From contig UQPB01000006.1 in the NCBI GenBank assembly GCA_900542835.1, forward strand, positions 51,186 through 115,185: a stretch of DNA of 64,000 nucleotides. Direction: 5' to 3'. This document shows positions 18,033 to 25,482 of the stretch, one piece after another. Made by a program: the position numbers and the translations under genes. The stretch's first letter is position 1; each line of letters opens with the position of its first letter. The DNA is from an uncultured Pelosinus sp. (GTDB taxonomy: Bacteria > Bacillota > Negativicutes > Sporomusales > Acetonemataceae). The notes under the pieces are model-generated. The model ran no database searches. It saw only the letters and a list, made by a program, of their open reading frames with translations, and had not been told where the DNA came from.

Positions 18033-19247
18033 ATGCAGGGTCTGCTCAAAAATCAAACCTTTCAAATCCTGTGTGCTTCCGTACTGGGCCTGACCGCCGG
18101 CTTGCTGGCGGGTCCGGCCATCGCTCCGGTCAAGGTGGTTGGCGATGTGTTTCTGCGCCTGATTCAAATGTCTGTTGCCGCGCTTGTCTGCGGCTCGGTG
18201 ATTGAATCGCTCGGCAATCTGGACGCAAAAGATATTGGCAAGCTGGGGCGGGAAATTTTCGTCCTGTTCACAGCGATCACCGTTATTGCCGCCGTTTTCG
18301 GTATTGTTGCGGCGGAACTGATCAAGCCCGGCCTGGGGATCGCCATGGCTGGCCCCAGTTTGCTGGTAAAGGCGTCGGAGCAAACCATCAGCGATATTAT
18401 TCTGGGTTTTTTTCCTACCAATATTTTTAAGTCCCTGGCGGAGGGCAACATGGTCCAAAGCATTATTTTTGCGATGCCGGCCGGCATCGTTCTCAGCCTG
18501 ATTCGTTCCCAGAACCCGGGAGAGCGGGTATTGCCGACGATTCAGGATGTTAACAAGGTGTTGATCGGCATTATCAAAATGGTGATGCATCTTGCCCCCA
18601 TCGGTATTTTCGCGTTATTAGCCTGGGTCGCCGGGACAATCGGTGTAAAGGTAATCCTGCCGCTCGGCAAATTTTTGCTGGCGTTCGGTGCCGCATCGCT
18701 GCTTTATATGCTGGTTTCGGTTGTCGCTACCGCCACCTATGTCGGTGTCAGTCCCCTGCTGCTCTGGCGAAAAATACTGCCAATGTCAATTGTCGCTTTT
18801 ACCACTACGTCCTCCGCGGTTACGCTGCCGGTGCAGATGGATGATTGTGTCAACAAGCTGGGCGTCAGTCAGCGTATTTCCAATCTGGTCAATCCGCTGG
18901 GCATGATTTTGAATTCGAACGGCTTATCAATGTATTTGGCGCTGGCGTCGGTGACCCTGCTGCAGTTTTACGGGCTGGAGGCCAGCCTGGGCGAAGTGGT
19001 CAGAATCGTTGTCGTCTCCACACTTGCCTGCCTGGGAACAGTCGTTGTTCCCGGCGGCGGCCTGGTGGCGCTGACAATTGTTGTGCCTGTCATTGGCCTG
19101 CCGATTGAGAGTATCGCGCTGCTGGCCGGCATCGACTGGTTTTCGGGCATGTTCAGGACTGTACTGAATGTCGACGGCGACGCCCTGGCCGCGCTGGCAA
19201 TTGCCGCCCGGGAGAAAGAAATTAATTATGATATATTAAGGGAATAG
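18033..19247 (+). CDS. Dicarboxylate/amino acid:cation symporter (DAACS family)
   Basis: 404-residue membrane transporter of the GltP/DctA family. The serine-rich loop motif AFTTTSSAVTLPVQMDD and the later GMILNSNGLSMY, with the C-terminal GIDWFSGMFRTVLNVDGDALAA, mark the substrate- and cation-binding hairpin regions. In this family the NMDGT motif of HP/TM7 is usual; here it reads NSNGL, so the substrate may differ from aspartate or glutamate. It sits between allE and the carbamate kinase, 77 bp after allE, with AAAGGAG before the ATG. Possible role: uptake of a ureide or export of oxamate. Confidence 0.87.
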   Translation: MQGLLKNQTFQILCASVLGLTAGLLAGPAIAPVKVVGDVFLRLIQMSVAALVCGSVIESLGNLDAKDIGKLGREIFVLFTAITVIAAVFGIVAAELIKPGLGIAMAGPSLLVKASEQTISDIILGFFPTNIFKSLAEGNMVQSIIFAMPAGIVLSLIRSQNPGERVLPTIQDVNKVLIGIIKMVMHLAPIGIFALLAWVAGTIGVKVILPLGKFLLAFGAASLLYMLVSVVATATYVGVSPLLLWRKILPMSIVAFTTTSSAVTLPVQMDDCVNKLGVSQRISNLVNPLGMILNSNGLSMYLALASVTLLQFYGLEASLGEVVRIVVVSTLACLGTVVVPGGGLVALTIVVPVIGLPIESIALLAGIDWFSGMFRTVLNVDGDALAALAIAAREKEINYDILRE

Positions 19248-19262
19248 AAAGAGGAGCGTTAA

Positions 19263-20201
19263 ATGGCCAAACAGTTAGTAATTGCGTTGGGAGGCAATGC
19301 GCTGGGCAATTCGGCGGACGAACAAAAGCAGGCTGTCCGGGCTGCCGCCGGGCATATTGCCAGCCTGGTTAAAGACGGCTATAAAATTGTCATTGTTCAT
19401 GGCAACGGACCACAGGTGGGAATGATCAACTTGGCCTTTGAGCTCGCCTATAAGCAAAATCCCCAGGTATGTTCCATGCCGTTTGCCGAATGCTGCGCCA
19501 TGAGTCAGGGCTATATCGGCTTCCATTTGCAAAATGCCCTGCAAAATACGTTTCTGGAGCAGGGACTGACGACGCATGTATCGACAGCCATTACCCAAGT
19601 CATTGTCGACCGGCACGATCCGGCTTTCCGGCACCCGACCAAGCCGGTCGGCCTGTTTTACTCGGCTGCGGAAGCCGGTGAACTGGGCCAGGAGCGGGGC
19701 TACAGCTTTGTCGAGGATTCCGGCCGTGGATTCCGCCGCGTGGTGCCGTCGCCGGAGCCGGTTGATATTAAAGAGAAGGGGACAATCCGCTGCCTGATGG
19801 AGAATGGCGATGTCGTCATTGCCTGCGGCGGCGGCGGCATTCCCGTTTATCGAGAGCAAGGCCGGCTGCACAGCATTGACGCCGTCATTGATAAGGACAA
19901 AGCGGCGGCGAAGCTGGCGGATGTAATCAATGCCGACACCCTCGTCATTCTAACTGCTGTGCCCCGCGTGGCGATTAACTTTGGTGCGCCGGAGCAGAAA
20001 TGGCTGGAAAGCATTAGTGTTGCTGAGGCGGAGCGTTACATCACCGAAGGGCATTTCGCTCCCGGATCGATGCTGCCGAAGGTTGAGGCGGCTATCCGCT
20101 TTGCCCGATCCGGTCCGGGCCGGGAAGCGATCATTACATCGCTTGACAATGCCTACAATGCGGTCGCCGCCAAAGAGGGAACCGTTATTTGCTCGGCCTG
20201 A
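19263..20201 (+). CDS. allK: Carbamate kinase (AllK/ArcC)
   Basis: 312-residue kinase making ATP, ammonia and CO2 from carbamoyl phosphate and ADP. Characteristic blocks are ALGGNALG, VIVHGNGPQVGM, VACGGGGIPV (seen as VIACGGGGIPVYREQG), AVIDKDKAAAKLA and LVILTAVPRVAINFG. No arginine deiminase or ornithine carbamoyltransferase gene is nearby. Carbamoyl phosphate here should therefore come from the AllFG-AllH enzyme, as with E. coli YbcF (AllK). AAAGAGGAGCG precedes the ATG. A terminator follows, making it the last gene of the all operon. Confidence 0.94.
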   Translation: MAKQLVIALGGNALGNSADEQKQAVRAAAGHIASLVKDGYKIVIVHGNGPQVGMINLAFELAYKQNPQVCSMPFAECCAMSQGYIGFHLQNALQNTFLEQGLTTHVSTAITQVIVDRHDPAFRHPTKPVGLFYSAAEAGELGQERGYSFVEDSGRGFRRVVPSPEPVDIKEKGTIRCLMENGDVVIACGGGGIPVYREQGRLHSIDAVIDKDKAAAKLADVINADTLVILTAVPRVAINFGAPEQKWLESISVAEAERYITEGHFAPGSMLPKVEAAIRFARSGPGREAIITSLDNAYNAVAAKEGTVICSA

Positions 20202-20258
20202 GCCGCTTGTTCCCGGACTTTATCAGCGGCCTGAAAAAAGGTTTTTCAACAAACTGAT

Positions 20259-20283
20259 GCGCCCGCAAGGGCGCCTTTTATTA
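20259..20283 (+). terminator. Terminator closing the allantoate operon
   Basis: GCGCCC, tetraloop GCAA, GGGCGC, then CTTTTATT. It is compact and GC-rich and lies 57 bp after allK. The rest of the 305-bp gap to wecA (20284-20446) shows no gene or clear element. Confidence 0.85.
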
Positions 20284-20446
20284 TCCAGCGTTTCTTGCCG
20301 ACTGCGGCAGTACCGCGTTCTTACAGGCGTTTGGCGGCAGCTGGCTGTCGCTCGTGCAAAATTGCGCTGGCGGTTCCGTATAGTATGGCGTTAAACGAAT
20401 AAACTAGAGAAAAACTATTTATTGGCAAACCGTCAGCAATCTGTCA

Positions 20447-20475
20447 TTGACAGCGGCTGTCGGCTTGGGTACAAT
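20447..20475 (+). promoter_or_regulatory. Sigma-A promoter of wecA
   Basis: Perfect -35 TTGACA (20447-20452), 17-base spacer, -10 TACAAT (20470-20475). Transcription should start near 20482, leaving a leader of only about 25 bases. Confidence 0.85.
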
Positions 20476-20506
20476 GGTGTTTGCATAGAAAAGAGGTGTG
20501 AGACGA

Positions 20507-21541
20507 GTGACGGAAATTTATATTGTGGCGTTTTCGGTCGCGTTAGCTGCAAGTTATTTATTGACTCCGTATGTCAAGCGTCTTGCGATTTCAGCCGGAG
20601 CCATGGATAAGCCGGATGCGCGCAAAGTGCATACGCATCCGATTCCGCGAATGGGCGGTTTGGCGATTTACGCCGGTTTTTTGCTGGCGGTTTTGGCCAG
20701 TGTTCATATCAACCGCGAGTTGTTTGGCATTTTGCTGGGCGGCACCGTTGTGCTGGCTGTGGGTATTATTGATGATTTGAAACAGTTGCCCGCCAGGGTT
20801 AAATTATTCGGCCAGATTCTGGCCGCTTGCGTGCCTTTGCTGTTTGGCGTTCGCATCGAATGGCTGACCAATCCGTTTGGCGGCATGATTTATCTTGAGT
20901 ATTGGTCGGTACCGCTGACTGTTCTCTGGATTATTGGTCTGACCAATACCGTTAATCTGATTGACGGGCTGGACGGTTTGGCTGCAGGTGTTTCAACCAT
21001 TGCCTCCGTTACTATTTTGTTGGTAGCGGCGCAGCAGAATTATTGGACTGTGGCCATTCTGACCGCCGCGCTGGCTGGCAGCGCGCTGGGCTTTTTGCAG
21101 CATAATTTTAATCCCGCCAAGATTTTTATGGGAGACACGGGCAGCATGTTTCTTGGCTATATGCTGGCGGCGGTATCGGCGCTGGGGACAGTAAAAAGCG
21201 CGGCGACAATCGCTCTGATTGTGCCGATTGTTGCGCTGGGGCTGCCGATCATGGATACCGCGTTCGCCATTATCCGCCGCTTTAACAGCGGCAAGCCGAT
21301 ATTCAAACCGGACAAAGGCCACTTGCATCACCGCTTGCTGGCGATGGGCCTGACCCAGAAACAGGCCGTGCTGCTGATGTATTTTATCAGTGCCTGTCTT
21401 GGCGCCAGCGCGTTTTTGCTGACCGAGGCCAGCTTCTACTCCAAGGTATTGATTGGCGTGCTGCTGGTCGTCCTTGCCGGCGTAGTCGCTCTCAAAACCG
21501 GCGTGCTGAAAGATGCGGGATCAGCGGAAAGTCATTTATAA
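20507..21541 (+). CDS. wecA: Undecaprenyl-phosphate sugar-1-phosphate transferase (WecA/TagO family)
   Basis: 344-residue polytopic enzyme that moves GlcNAc-1-phosphate or a related sugar phosphate to undecaprenyl phosphate, priming lipid-linked polymers. Signature blocks are DKPDARKVHTHPIPRMGG, the Asp-rich GIIDDLKQLPARVK, NLIDGLDGLAAG, FMGDTGSMFLGY and HLHHRLL. GTG 20507 was chosen because AGAGGTG is 8 bases upstream; a GTG at 20498 overlaps that site. In a bacterium with an outer membrane it may start O-antigen or another surface polymer; no teichoic acid genes are seen. Next gene wecB would supply UDP-ManNAc. Confidence 0.93.
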   Translation: MTEIYIVAFSVALAASYLLTPYVKRLAISAGAMDKPDARKVHTHPIPRMGGLAIYAGFLLAVLASVHINRELFGILLGGTVVLAVGIIDDLKQLPARVKLFGQILAACVPLLFGVRIEWLTNPFGGMIYLEYWSVPLTVLWIIGLTNTVNLIDGLDGLAAGVSTIASVTILLVAAQQNYWTVAILTAALAGSALGFLQHNFNPAKIFMGDTGSMFLGYMLAAVSALGTVKSAATIALIVPIVALGLPIMDTAFAIIRRFNSGKPIFKPDKGHLHHRLLAMGLTQKQAVLLMYFISACLGASAFLLTEASFYSKVLIGVLLVVLAGVVALKTGVLKDAGSAESHL

Positions 21542-21565
21542 TTTAAGGGGTAGAATTCCGTTAAG

Positions 21566-21590
21566 GCAGGCGTGACGCCTGCTTTCTCTT
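21566..21590 (+). terminator. Weak terminator between wecA and wecB
   Basis: GCAGGCG, loop TGA, CGCCTGC, then TTTCTCTT. The 7-bp stem with a moderate T run may only partly stop wecA transcripts. No clear separate promoter for wecB was seen. Confidence 0.65.
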
Positions 21591-21714
21591 TGCCAACGGC
21601 GCTTTGTCGGCAGCCTGCGGGCAAGGAATGCGGCTGACTGCGCGCCGCCTGTACCTGCCCGGCCAGGCGCCCGCTTAGAAAGCTTCGCATTGATCGCAAT
21701 AAAGGAGGTTGACC

Positions 21715-22872
21715 ATGTCTAAACTGAAAGTAATGACTGTTTTCGGAACTCGCCCGGAGGCGATAAAGATGGCGCCGGTCGTGATTGAACTGGCCAAGCA
21801 TCCTGATTTAATTACTCCGGTGGTGGCGGTTACGGCGCAGCACCGTGAGATGCTTGACCAAGTACTGCGCCTGTTTCGGATAACGCCTGATTATGATCTG
21901 GACATCATGGCCCAAGGTCAGACTCTGTATGATATTACCGGCCGTGCCCTGCTGGGTCTGCGCGATGTGCTGACCGACGCGGCTCCGGATCTGGTGCTGG
22001 TGCATGGCGATACGACGACAACCTTTGTCGGCGCCCTGGCTGCTTATTATCAGCAGATTCCGGTCGGACATGTGGAAGCCGGGCTGCGCACTCATAATAA
22101 ATATTCGCCGTTTCCCGAGGAAATGAACCGGAAGCTGACCGGCTCGCTTGCCGACCTGCATTTTGCTCCGACCGATACCGCCCGGCGTTCGCTGCTGGCG
22201 GAAGCGGTTGACGGCGAGGCTGTTTTTGTCACCGGCAATACGGTGATTGACGCGCTGCTGGCGACGGTCGATCCCGGCTACCGGTTTGACGATCAACTGC
22301 TGGCTTCTATTGATTCCCGGCGGCGGCTGATTCTGGTTACCACCCACCGGCGGGAGAATCTGGGCGAACCGATGCGGCAGGTCTACCAGGCGGTGAAGCG
22401 GATTGTGCATGAGTTTACTGATGTGGAAGTGGTTTTTCCCGTACATCGTAACCCCAAGGTACGCGAGGTTGTCAACTCGGTGCTGGGAGGACTTGAACGG
22501 GTGCATCTCTGCGATCCGCTCGATTACCAGCCGTTTGCCAATCTGATGGCGCGTTCAACGCTGATTTTAACCGACTCCGGCGGCATTCAGGAGGAAGCGC
22601 CGGCGTTGGGCAAGCCGGTACTGGTGCTGCGTGATACGACCGAGCGGCCGGAGGCCGTCGCGGCCGGCACGGTCAAGCTGATCGGCACGGCGGAGCAGGA
22701 TGTCTACAGGGAGACTGCGGCGCTGTTATCCGACCAGCAGCAATATAAGGCGATGTCGGCAGCGGCTAATCCTTATGGCGACGGCCTGGCCTCGCGGCGT
22801 ATCGTTGAGTCGATTCTTTACCGCCGCGGTCTCCGGAGCAGGCCGCCGCAGGCGTTTTTCCCCGGCTGCTGA
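21715..22872 (+). CDS. wecB: UDP-N-acetylglucosamine 2-epimerase (non-hydrolysing)
   Basis: 385-residue enzyme converting UDP-GlcNAc to UDP-ManNAc. Visible active-site blocks include FGTRPEAIKMAPV, LVHGDTTTTF, HVEAGLRTHNKYSPFPEEMN, TTHRREN, FPVHRNPKVR and LTDSGGIQEEAPALGKPVL. ATG 21715 has AAAGGAGG with good spacing; a TTG at 21709 overlaps the ribosome site. In many Firmicutes this gene lies just before the atp operon, as here. Confidence 0.96.
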   Translation: MSKLKVMTVFGTRPEAIKMAPVVIELAKHPDLITPVVAVTAQHREMLDQVLRLFRITPDYDLDIMAQGQTLYDITGRALLGLRDVLTDAAPDLVLVHGDTTTTFVGALAAYYQQIPVGHVEAGLRTHNKYSPFPEEMNRKLTGSLADLHFAPTDTARRSLLAEAVDGEAVFVTGNTVIDALLATVDPGYRFDDQLLASIDSRRRLILVTTHRRENLGEPMRQVYQAVKRIVHEFTDVEVVFPVHRNPKVREVVNSVLGGLERVHLCDPLDYQPFANLMARSTLILTDSGGIQEEAPALGKPVLVLRDTTERPEAVAAGTVKLIGTAEQDVYRETAALLSDQQQYKAMSAAANPYGDGLASRRIVESILYRRGLRSRPPQAFFPGC

Positions 22873-22953
22873 AATGGAAGGTTATACACTTTATCTAAAA
22901 AAACCGTATAATTTTATAAAAAAAGTGATATCAATGCAGGAAAAACGAAAAGT

Positions 22954-22981
22954 GTGACGAATGTAACTCTAGAATGATAAT
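22954..22981 (+). promoter_or_regulatory. Possible promoter of the atp operon
   Basis: GTGACG (22954-22959), 16-base spacer, GATAAT (22976-22981). A second -10-like TATAAT at 22907-22912 has no good -35 partner. Either would start a leader of more than 200 bases before atpZ. Confidence 0.4.
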
Positions 22982-22987
22982 AAGTGT

Positions 22988-23242
22988 AACCTGGTAAGAT
23001 ATACGGACAGCTTGCATATGATGGCAACCTGAAAGTATTTACTCTGACCTGTTCTTGCGGCTGCTACCTCATCGTAGAAGCTGGAGTGAGAATCACCTAG
23101 GTTTATTTTGTAACACAGAATAAATCTCGGTGTTTCTTTTTACGAGAAGCTTTGTAGAGTGGACAAGTTCGGTTTATTCTTTGTCCGTTGAGGGCATCCT
23201 GTGATCAGTTGGCAGTTGCCATGGTTACGGTGAGGTGCGGCA
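22988..23242 (+). other. Structured leader upstream of the ATP synthase operon
   Basis: No gene is visible in the 370 bases after wecB, but the second part can fold strongly. ATGGCAAC at 23021-23028 pairs with GTTGCCAT at 23215-23222, extended inward by CTGA/TCAG. This closes a domain whose 3' edge abuts the atpZ ribosome site. Inside are a hairpin CTAC/GTAG near 23062-23078, a stem TTTATTTTGT/ACAGAATAAA at 23102-23124, CTCG/CGAG at 23127-23146, and GGACAAG/CTTTGTCC at 23161-23186. ACGGACA (23003) could instead pair with TGTCCGT (23182), crossing the first pairing. No T-box or other riboswitch consensus I know was recognised. Confidence 0.5.
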
Positions 23243-23452
23243 ATGCCTGATCGAAACCGCTCCTATTGGTCGCTGCTGGCGGCAGCCGGCGGCATTGGCT
23301 TGAATTTTGGCGTTGCTCTGGTTCTGGGGTTATGTCTGGGCCGGGCTGTCGACGCATGGCTTGAATTGCAGCCGTGGGGAACAATTATTGGCTCCCTGCT
23401 GGGAATTCTGACAGGCATGTGGACGGTAATCAAGCTGATTATGAAGGGATAG
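23243..23452 (+). CDS. AtpZ/AtpI-family small membrane protein
   Basis: 69-residue protein with two membrane helices (about residues 10-32 and 43-66) and the family pattern GGIGLNFGVALVLGLCLGRAVD. AtpZ-type proteins sit at the head of atp operons beside AtpI and are linked to Mg2+ supply or to rotor assembly. GGTGAGGTGCGG precedes the ATG. Its stop TAG abuts an ATG that looks like the original start of atpI (23453). Confidence 0.82.
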   Translation: MPDRNRSYWSLLAAAGGIGLNFGVALVLGLCLGRAVDAWLELQPWGTIIGSLLGILTGMWTVIKLIMKG

Positions 23453-23486
23453 ATGCAGAATAACAGGCAAACGGGATTTTAAGTCG

Positions 23487-23840
23487 TTGGTGCGCATGAT
23501 TATGCTGCAAATGACCGCGCTGGGAATTTGCGTTGGCACCGCTTTGTTCATGTATGGGCATCCGGCGCTGGCGGCAGGTTTTTTCACCGGCGTTGCTGCC
23601 AGTCTGTTTAACTGTGTGATGCTTAGCAGCCGCTTGCAAAAGCTGGCGGACGAACCGGCCGAACGAGCCTTGCCCCGTCAGGATTTGCTGGTGCGTCTGA
23701 TGCTGGCTACGTTGCTGATGCTGCTGTCGCATTATGTGGCGGATATTAATTTTTTTGCCGCTCTTGCCGGATTCTTTTCGTTTCAGATGGTTCTAATCCT
23801 TCGCGCTATGAGTAGTTTTATAGTTGAAGGACTGAAGTAG
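23487..23840 (+). CDS. atpI: ATP synthase protein I (AtpI), start region apparently frameshifted
   Basis: About 117 residues with four hydrophobic helices, the AtpI pattern that assists c-ring assembly. The intact frame begins at TTG 23487 or GTG 23490, with no good ribosome site. By contrast ATG 23453, directly after the atpZ stop and preceded by GAAGGGAT, reads MQNNRQTGF and then hits TAA. Removing one T from the TTTT at 23477-23480 joins it smoothly to KSLVRMIMLQM. So the gene either has a one-base insertion (real or a sequencing error), shifts frame while translating, or uses the downstream start. Confidence 0.75.
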   Translation: MVRMIMLQMTALGICVGTALFMYGHPALAAGFFTGVAASLFNCVMLSSRLQKLADEPAERALPRQDLLVRLMLATLLMLLSHYVADINFFAALAGFFSFQMVLILRAMSSFIVEGLK

Positions 23841-23904
23841 AAATCTGATTAATCTGTTTTCTTCAATAAAGAGCGCTGCTCGTCAAGAAAGGAGAGTGAA
23901 TAGT

Positions 23905-24594
23905 ATGCATGGACCCGAGAGTATTGGCAAACACGCGCTCGTGAAGCTCGACGCTTTGGGACTGCCGCTGACCTTTCATGCTGATACCCTGCTGATGACC
24001 TGGATTACGATGGCAATTGTCATCCTCGTCGCCTGGCTGGCTACCCGCAGGATTGTCGTGGAAAAACCTACCGGCCGCTGGCAGGTGTTTATGGAGATGG
24101 TTGTCGAAGGACTGATTGATCAGGTGAAAAATACTGCCGGTGAAAAAGCCAAAGCGATCGCGCCGTTGATTATTACCCTGTTCCTGTATCTGGTTTTCGC
24201 CAATTGGCTTGGCCTGGTGCCCGGCGGCTTTACCTCGCCGACAGTGGATTTAAACACAACGCTGGCGATGGCAGTGATGATCGGACTTTCCGTTCACGTC
24301 ATCGGCACCGCCCGCAGTGGCCTTTCCCATTTTAAGCACTTGTTCCAGCCGTATTGGTTCTTTTTTCCGATTAATGTCATGGAAGAAATATCGAAGCCGA
24401 TGACGATGTCGCTGCGTTTGTTCGGTAATATCCTTGCCGGTGAGATCCTGCTGATTATCCTGGCATTCCTGGTGCCGTGGCTGATTCCCACCGCCTGGCT
24501 GGTTTTCAGTATTTTTGTCGGCGTGATCCAGGCGCTGATCTTTACCGTTCTGTCCATTGTCAGCTTAGCCGGCGCTTTTAATGACCACCACTAA
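23905..24594 (+). CDS. atpB: ATP synthase F0 subunit a
   Basis: 229-residue integral membrane stator subunit forming the ion half-channels against the c ring. The essential arginine is in MSLRLFGNILAGE. Five to six hydrophobic segments are visible and the C-terminus reads FTVLSIVSLAGAF. ATG 23905 has AAAGGAGAG with a 10-base gap; GTG 23896 is too close. The presence of a complete F0-F1 set shows a reversible ion-coupled ATPase, though the ion cannot be fixed from this subunit by eye. Confidence 0.96.
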   Translation: MHGPESIGKHALVKLDALGLPLTFHADTLLMTWITMAIVILVAWLATRRIVVEKPTGRWQVFMEMVVEGLIDQVKNTAGEKAKAIAPLIITLFLYLVFANWLGLVPGGFTSPTVDLNTTLAMAVMIGLSVHVIGTARSGLSHFKHLFQPYWFFFPINVMEEISKPMTMSLRLFGNILAGEILLIILAFLVPWLIPTAWLVFSIFVGVIQALIFTVLSIVSLAGAFNDHH

Positions 24595-24646
24595 ATCTAT
24601 AGATATTCCCTAAAGCTAAAAGTATGTTGAGAAAGGAGGAGTTATT

Positions 24647-24898
24647 GTGGAGACAGCTTATATTGCGATGGCTTCATTGATTGCTGCTGCCGTCTGCGTT
24701 AGTATTGCGGCTTTTGCGGCTGCAAAGAGCGATGCTCAGGTTGCGACCAAGGCAGTTGAAAGTGTCGCCAGACAGCCTGAAGCGAAGAATGATATTTTGA
24801 TCACTATGCTGATCGGTATCGGTATGATTGAGTCCATACCCATTATCGCGGCGGTTATTGCCCTCGCGCTGGTGTTCGCTAACCCGTTCGTTAAGTAA
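24647..24898 (+). CDS. atpE: ATP synthase F0 subunit c, with unusual ion-site and helix-packing residues
   Basis: 83-residue hairpin forming the rotor ring. The conserved polar loop is ESVARQPEAK and the ion-binding carboxylate is Glu62 in GMIESIPI, followed by Ser63. Lining it up with the Ilyobacter c subunit through the loop places Asp29 where Na+ rings have Gln32, giving two carboxylates (Asp29 and Glu62). The first-helix glycine series GxGxGxGxG is entirely replaced by Ala/Ser at residues 22, 24, 26, 28 and 30. AAAGGAGGAG precedes the GTG start. Ion type (Na+ or H+) is undecided. Confidence 0.94.
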   Translation: METAYIAMASLIAAAVCVSIAAFAAAKSDAQVATKAVESVARQPEAKNDILITMLIGIGMIESIPIIAAVIALALVFANPFVK

Positions 24899-24981
24899 TT
24901 TATCGCGTGTGAAACGACTGGCGGGACTATCCTGCCGTCGTTTCCTTTACACGCAACAAGAAGAAAGGGGAGAGCCTTCGC

Positions 24982-25482
24982 TTGTTTGACCTGAATGCAA
25001 CGCTGATAGCGCAAATTATAAATTTTTTGATTCTTTTATTTATCCTGAAAAAAGTTGCCTGGAAACCGTTGATTAGCGCCATTGAAGCCCGGCAGGCCAA
25101 AGTTGCCCGCGATCTGGACAAGGCCGAACAGGACCGTCTGGCGGCGGAGCAAATGCGCAACGAGTATCAGCAGCAGCTGCAGCAGGCCCGTGCTGATGCA
25201 CAGGCCATTGTCGATAAGGCGATGAAGCTGGCTGAGGCGACCAAGCAGGACATTCTCGACGCCGCCCGCGCTGAGCATGAGCGGCTGATGACCGCCGCCC
25301 GCGATCAGATTGCCCGCGAACGCCAGCAGGCGCTGGAAGAAATCCGCGGTGAAGTGGTGGGGCTGTCGCTGGCTGCCGCCGCTAAAATTATTGGTCAGGG
25401 AGTGGACGAGAAGGTCAATGCCAAACTGGTTGATGACTTCATTAATCAGTTGGATGAAAACCGGCGAGGTCTGCCATGCTGA
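24982..25482 (+). CDS. atpF: ATP synthase F0 subunit b
   Basis: 166-residue peripheral-stalk subunit: one N-terminal membrane helix (residues 5-24) then a long charged coiled coil from about residue 30 to 140, with AEQDRLAAEQMRNEYQQQLQ. The start is TTG 24982, nine bases after AAGGGGAG. It overlaps atpH by 7 bp. No atpX or b' homologue is seen, so the stalk should be a b2 dimer. Confidence 0.94.
   Translation: MFDLNATLIAQIINFLILLFILKKVAWKPLISAIEARQAKVARDLDKAEQDRLAAEQMRNEYQQQLQQARADAQAIVDKAMKLAEATKQDILDAARAEHERLMTAARDQIARERQQALEEIRGEVVGLSLAAAAKIIGQGVDEKVNAKLVDDFINQLDENRRGLPC

Noticed and set aside
19263..20201. Carbamate kinase as part of an arginine deiminase pathway
   Set aside because: No arcA or arcB nearby; the all genes give a direct source of carbamoyl phosphate.
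5111..20506. Integrative element with attachment sites
   Set aside because: No integrase, no tRNA target and no matching direct repeats at the island edges were found by eye.
22988..23188. 6S RNA gene
   Set aside because: The length and the ACGGACA/TGTCCGT closing pair were suggestive, but the central bubble could not be drawn convincingly, and a competing pairing reaches to the atpZ start. A covariance search would decide.
22988..23242. T-box leader
   Set aside because: The conserved AGGGTGGNACC antiterminator motif is missing and the downstream genes are not tRNA- or amino-acid-related.
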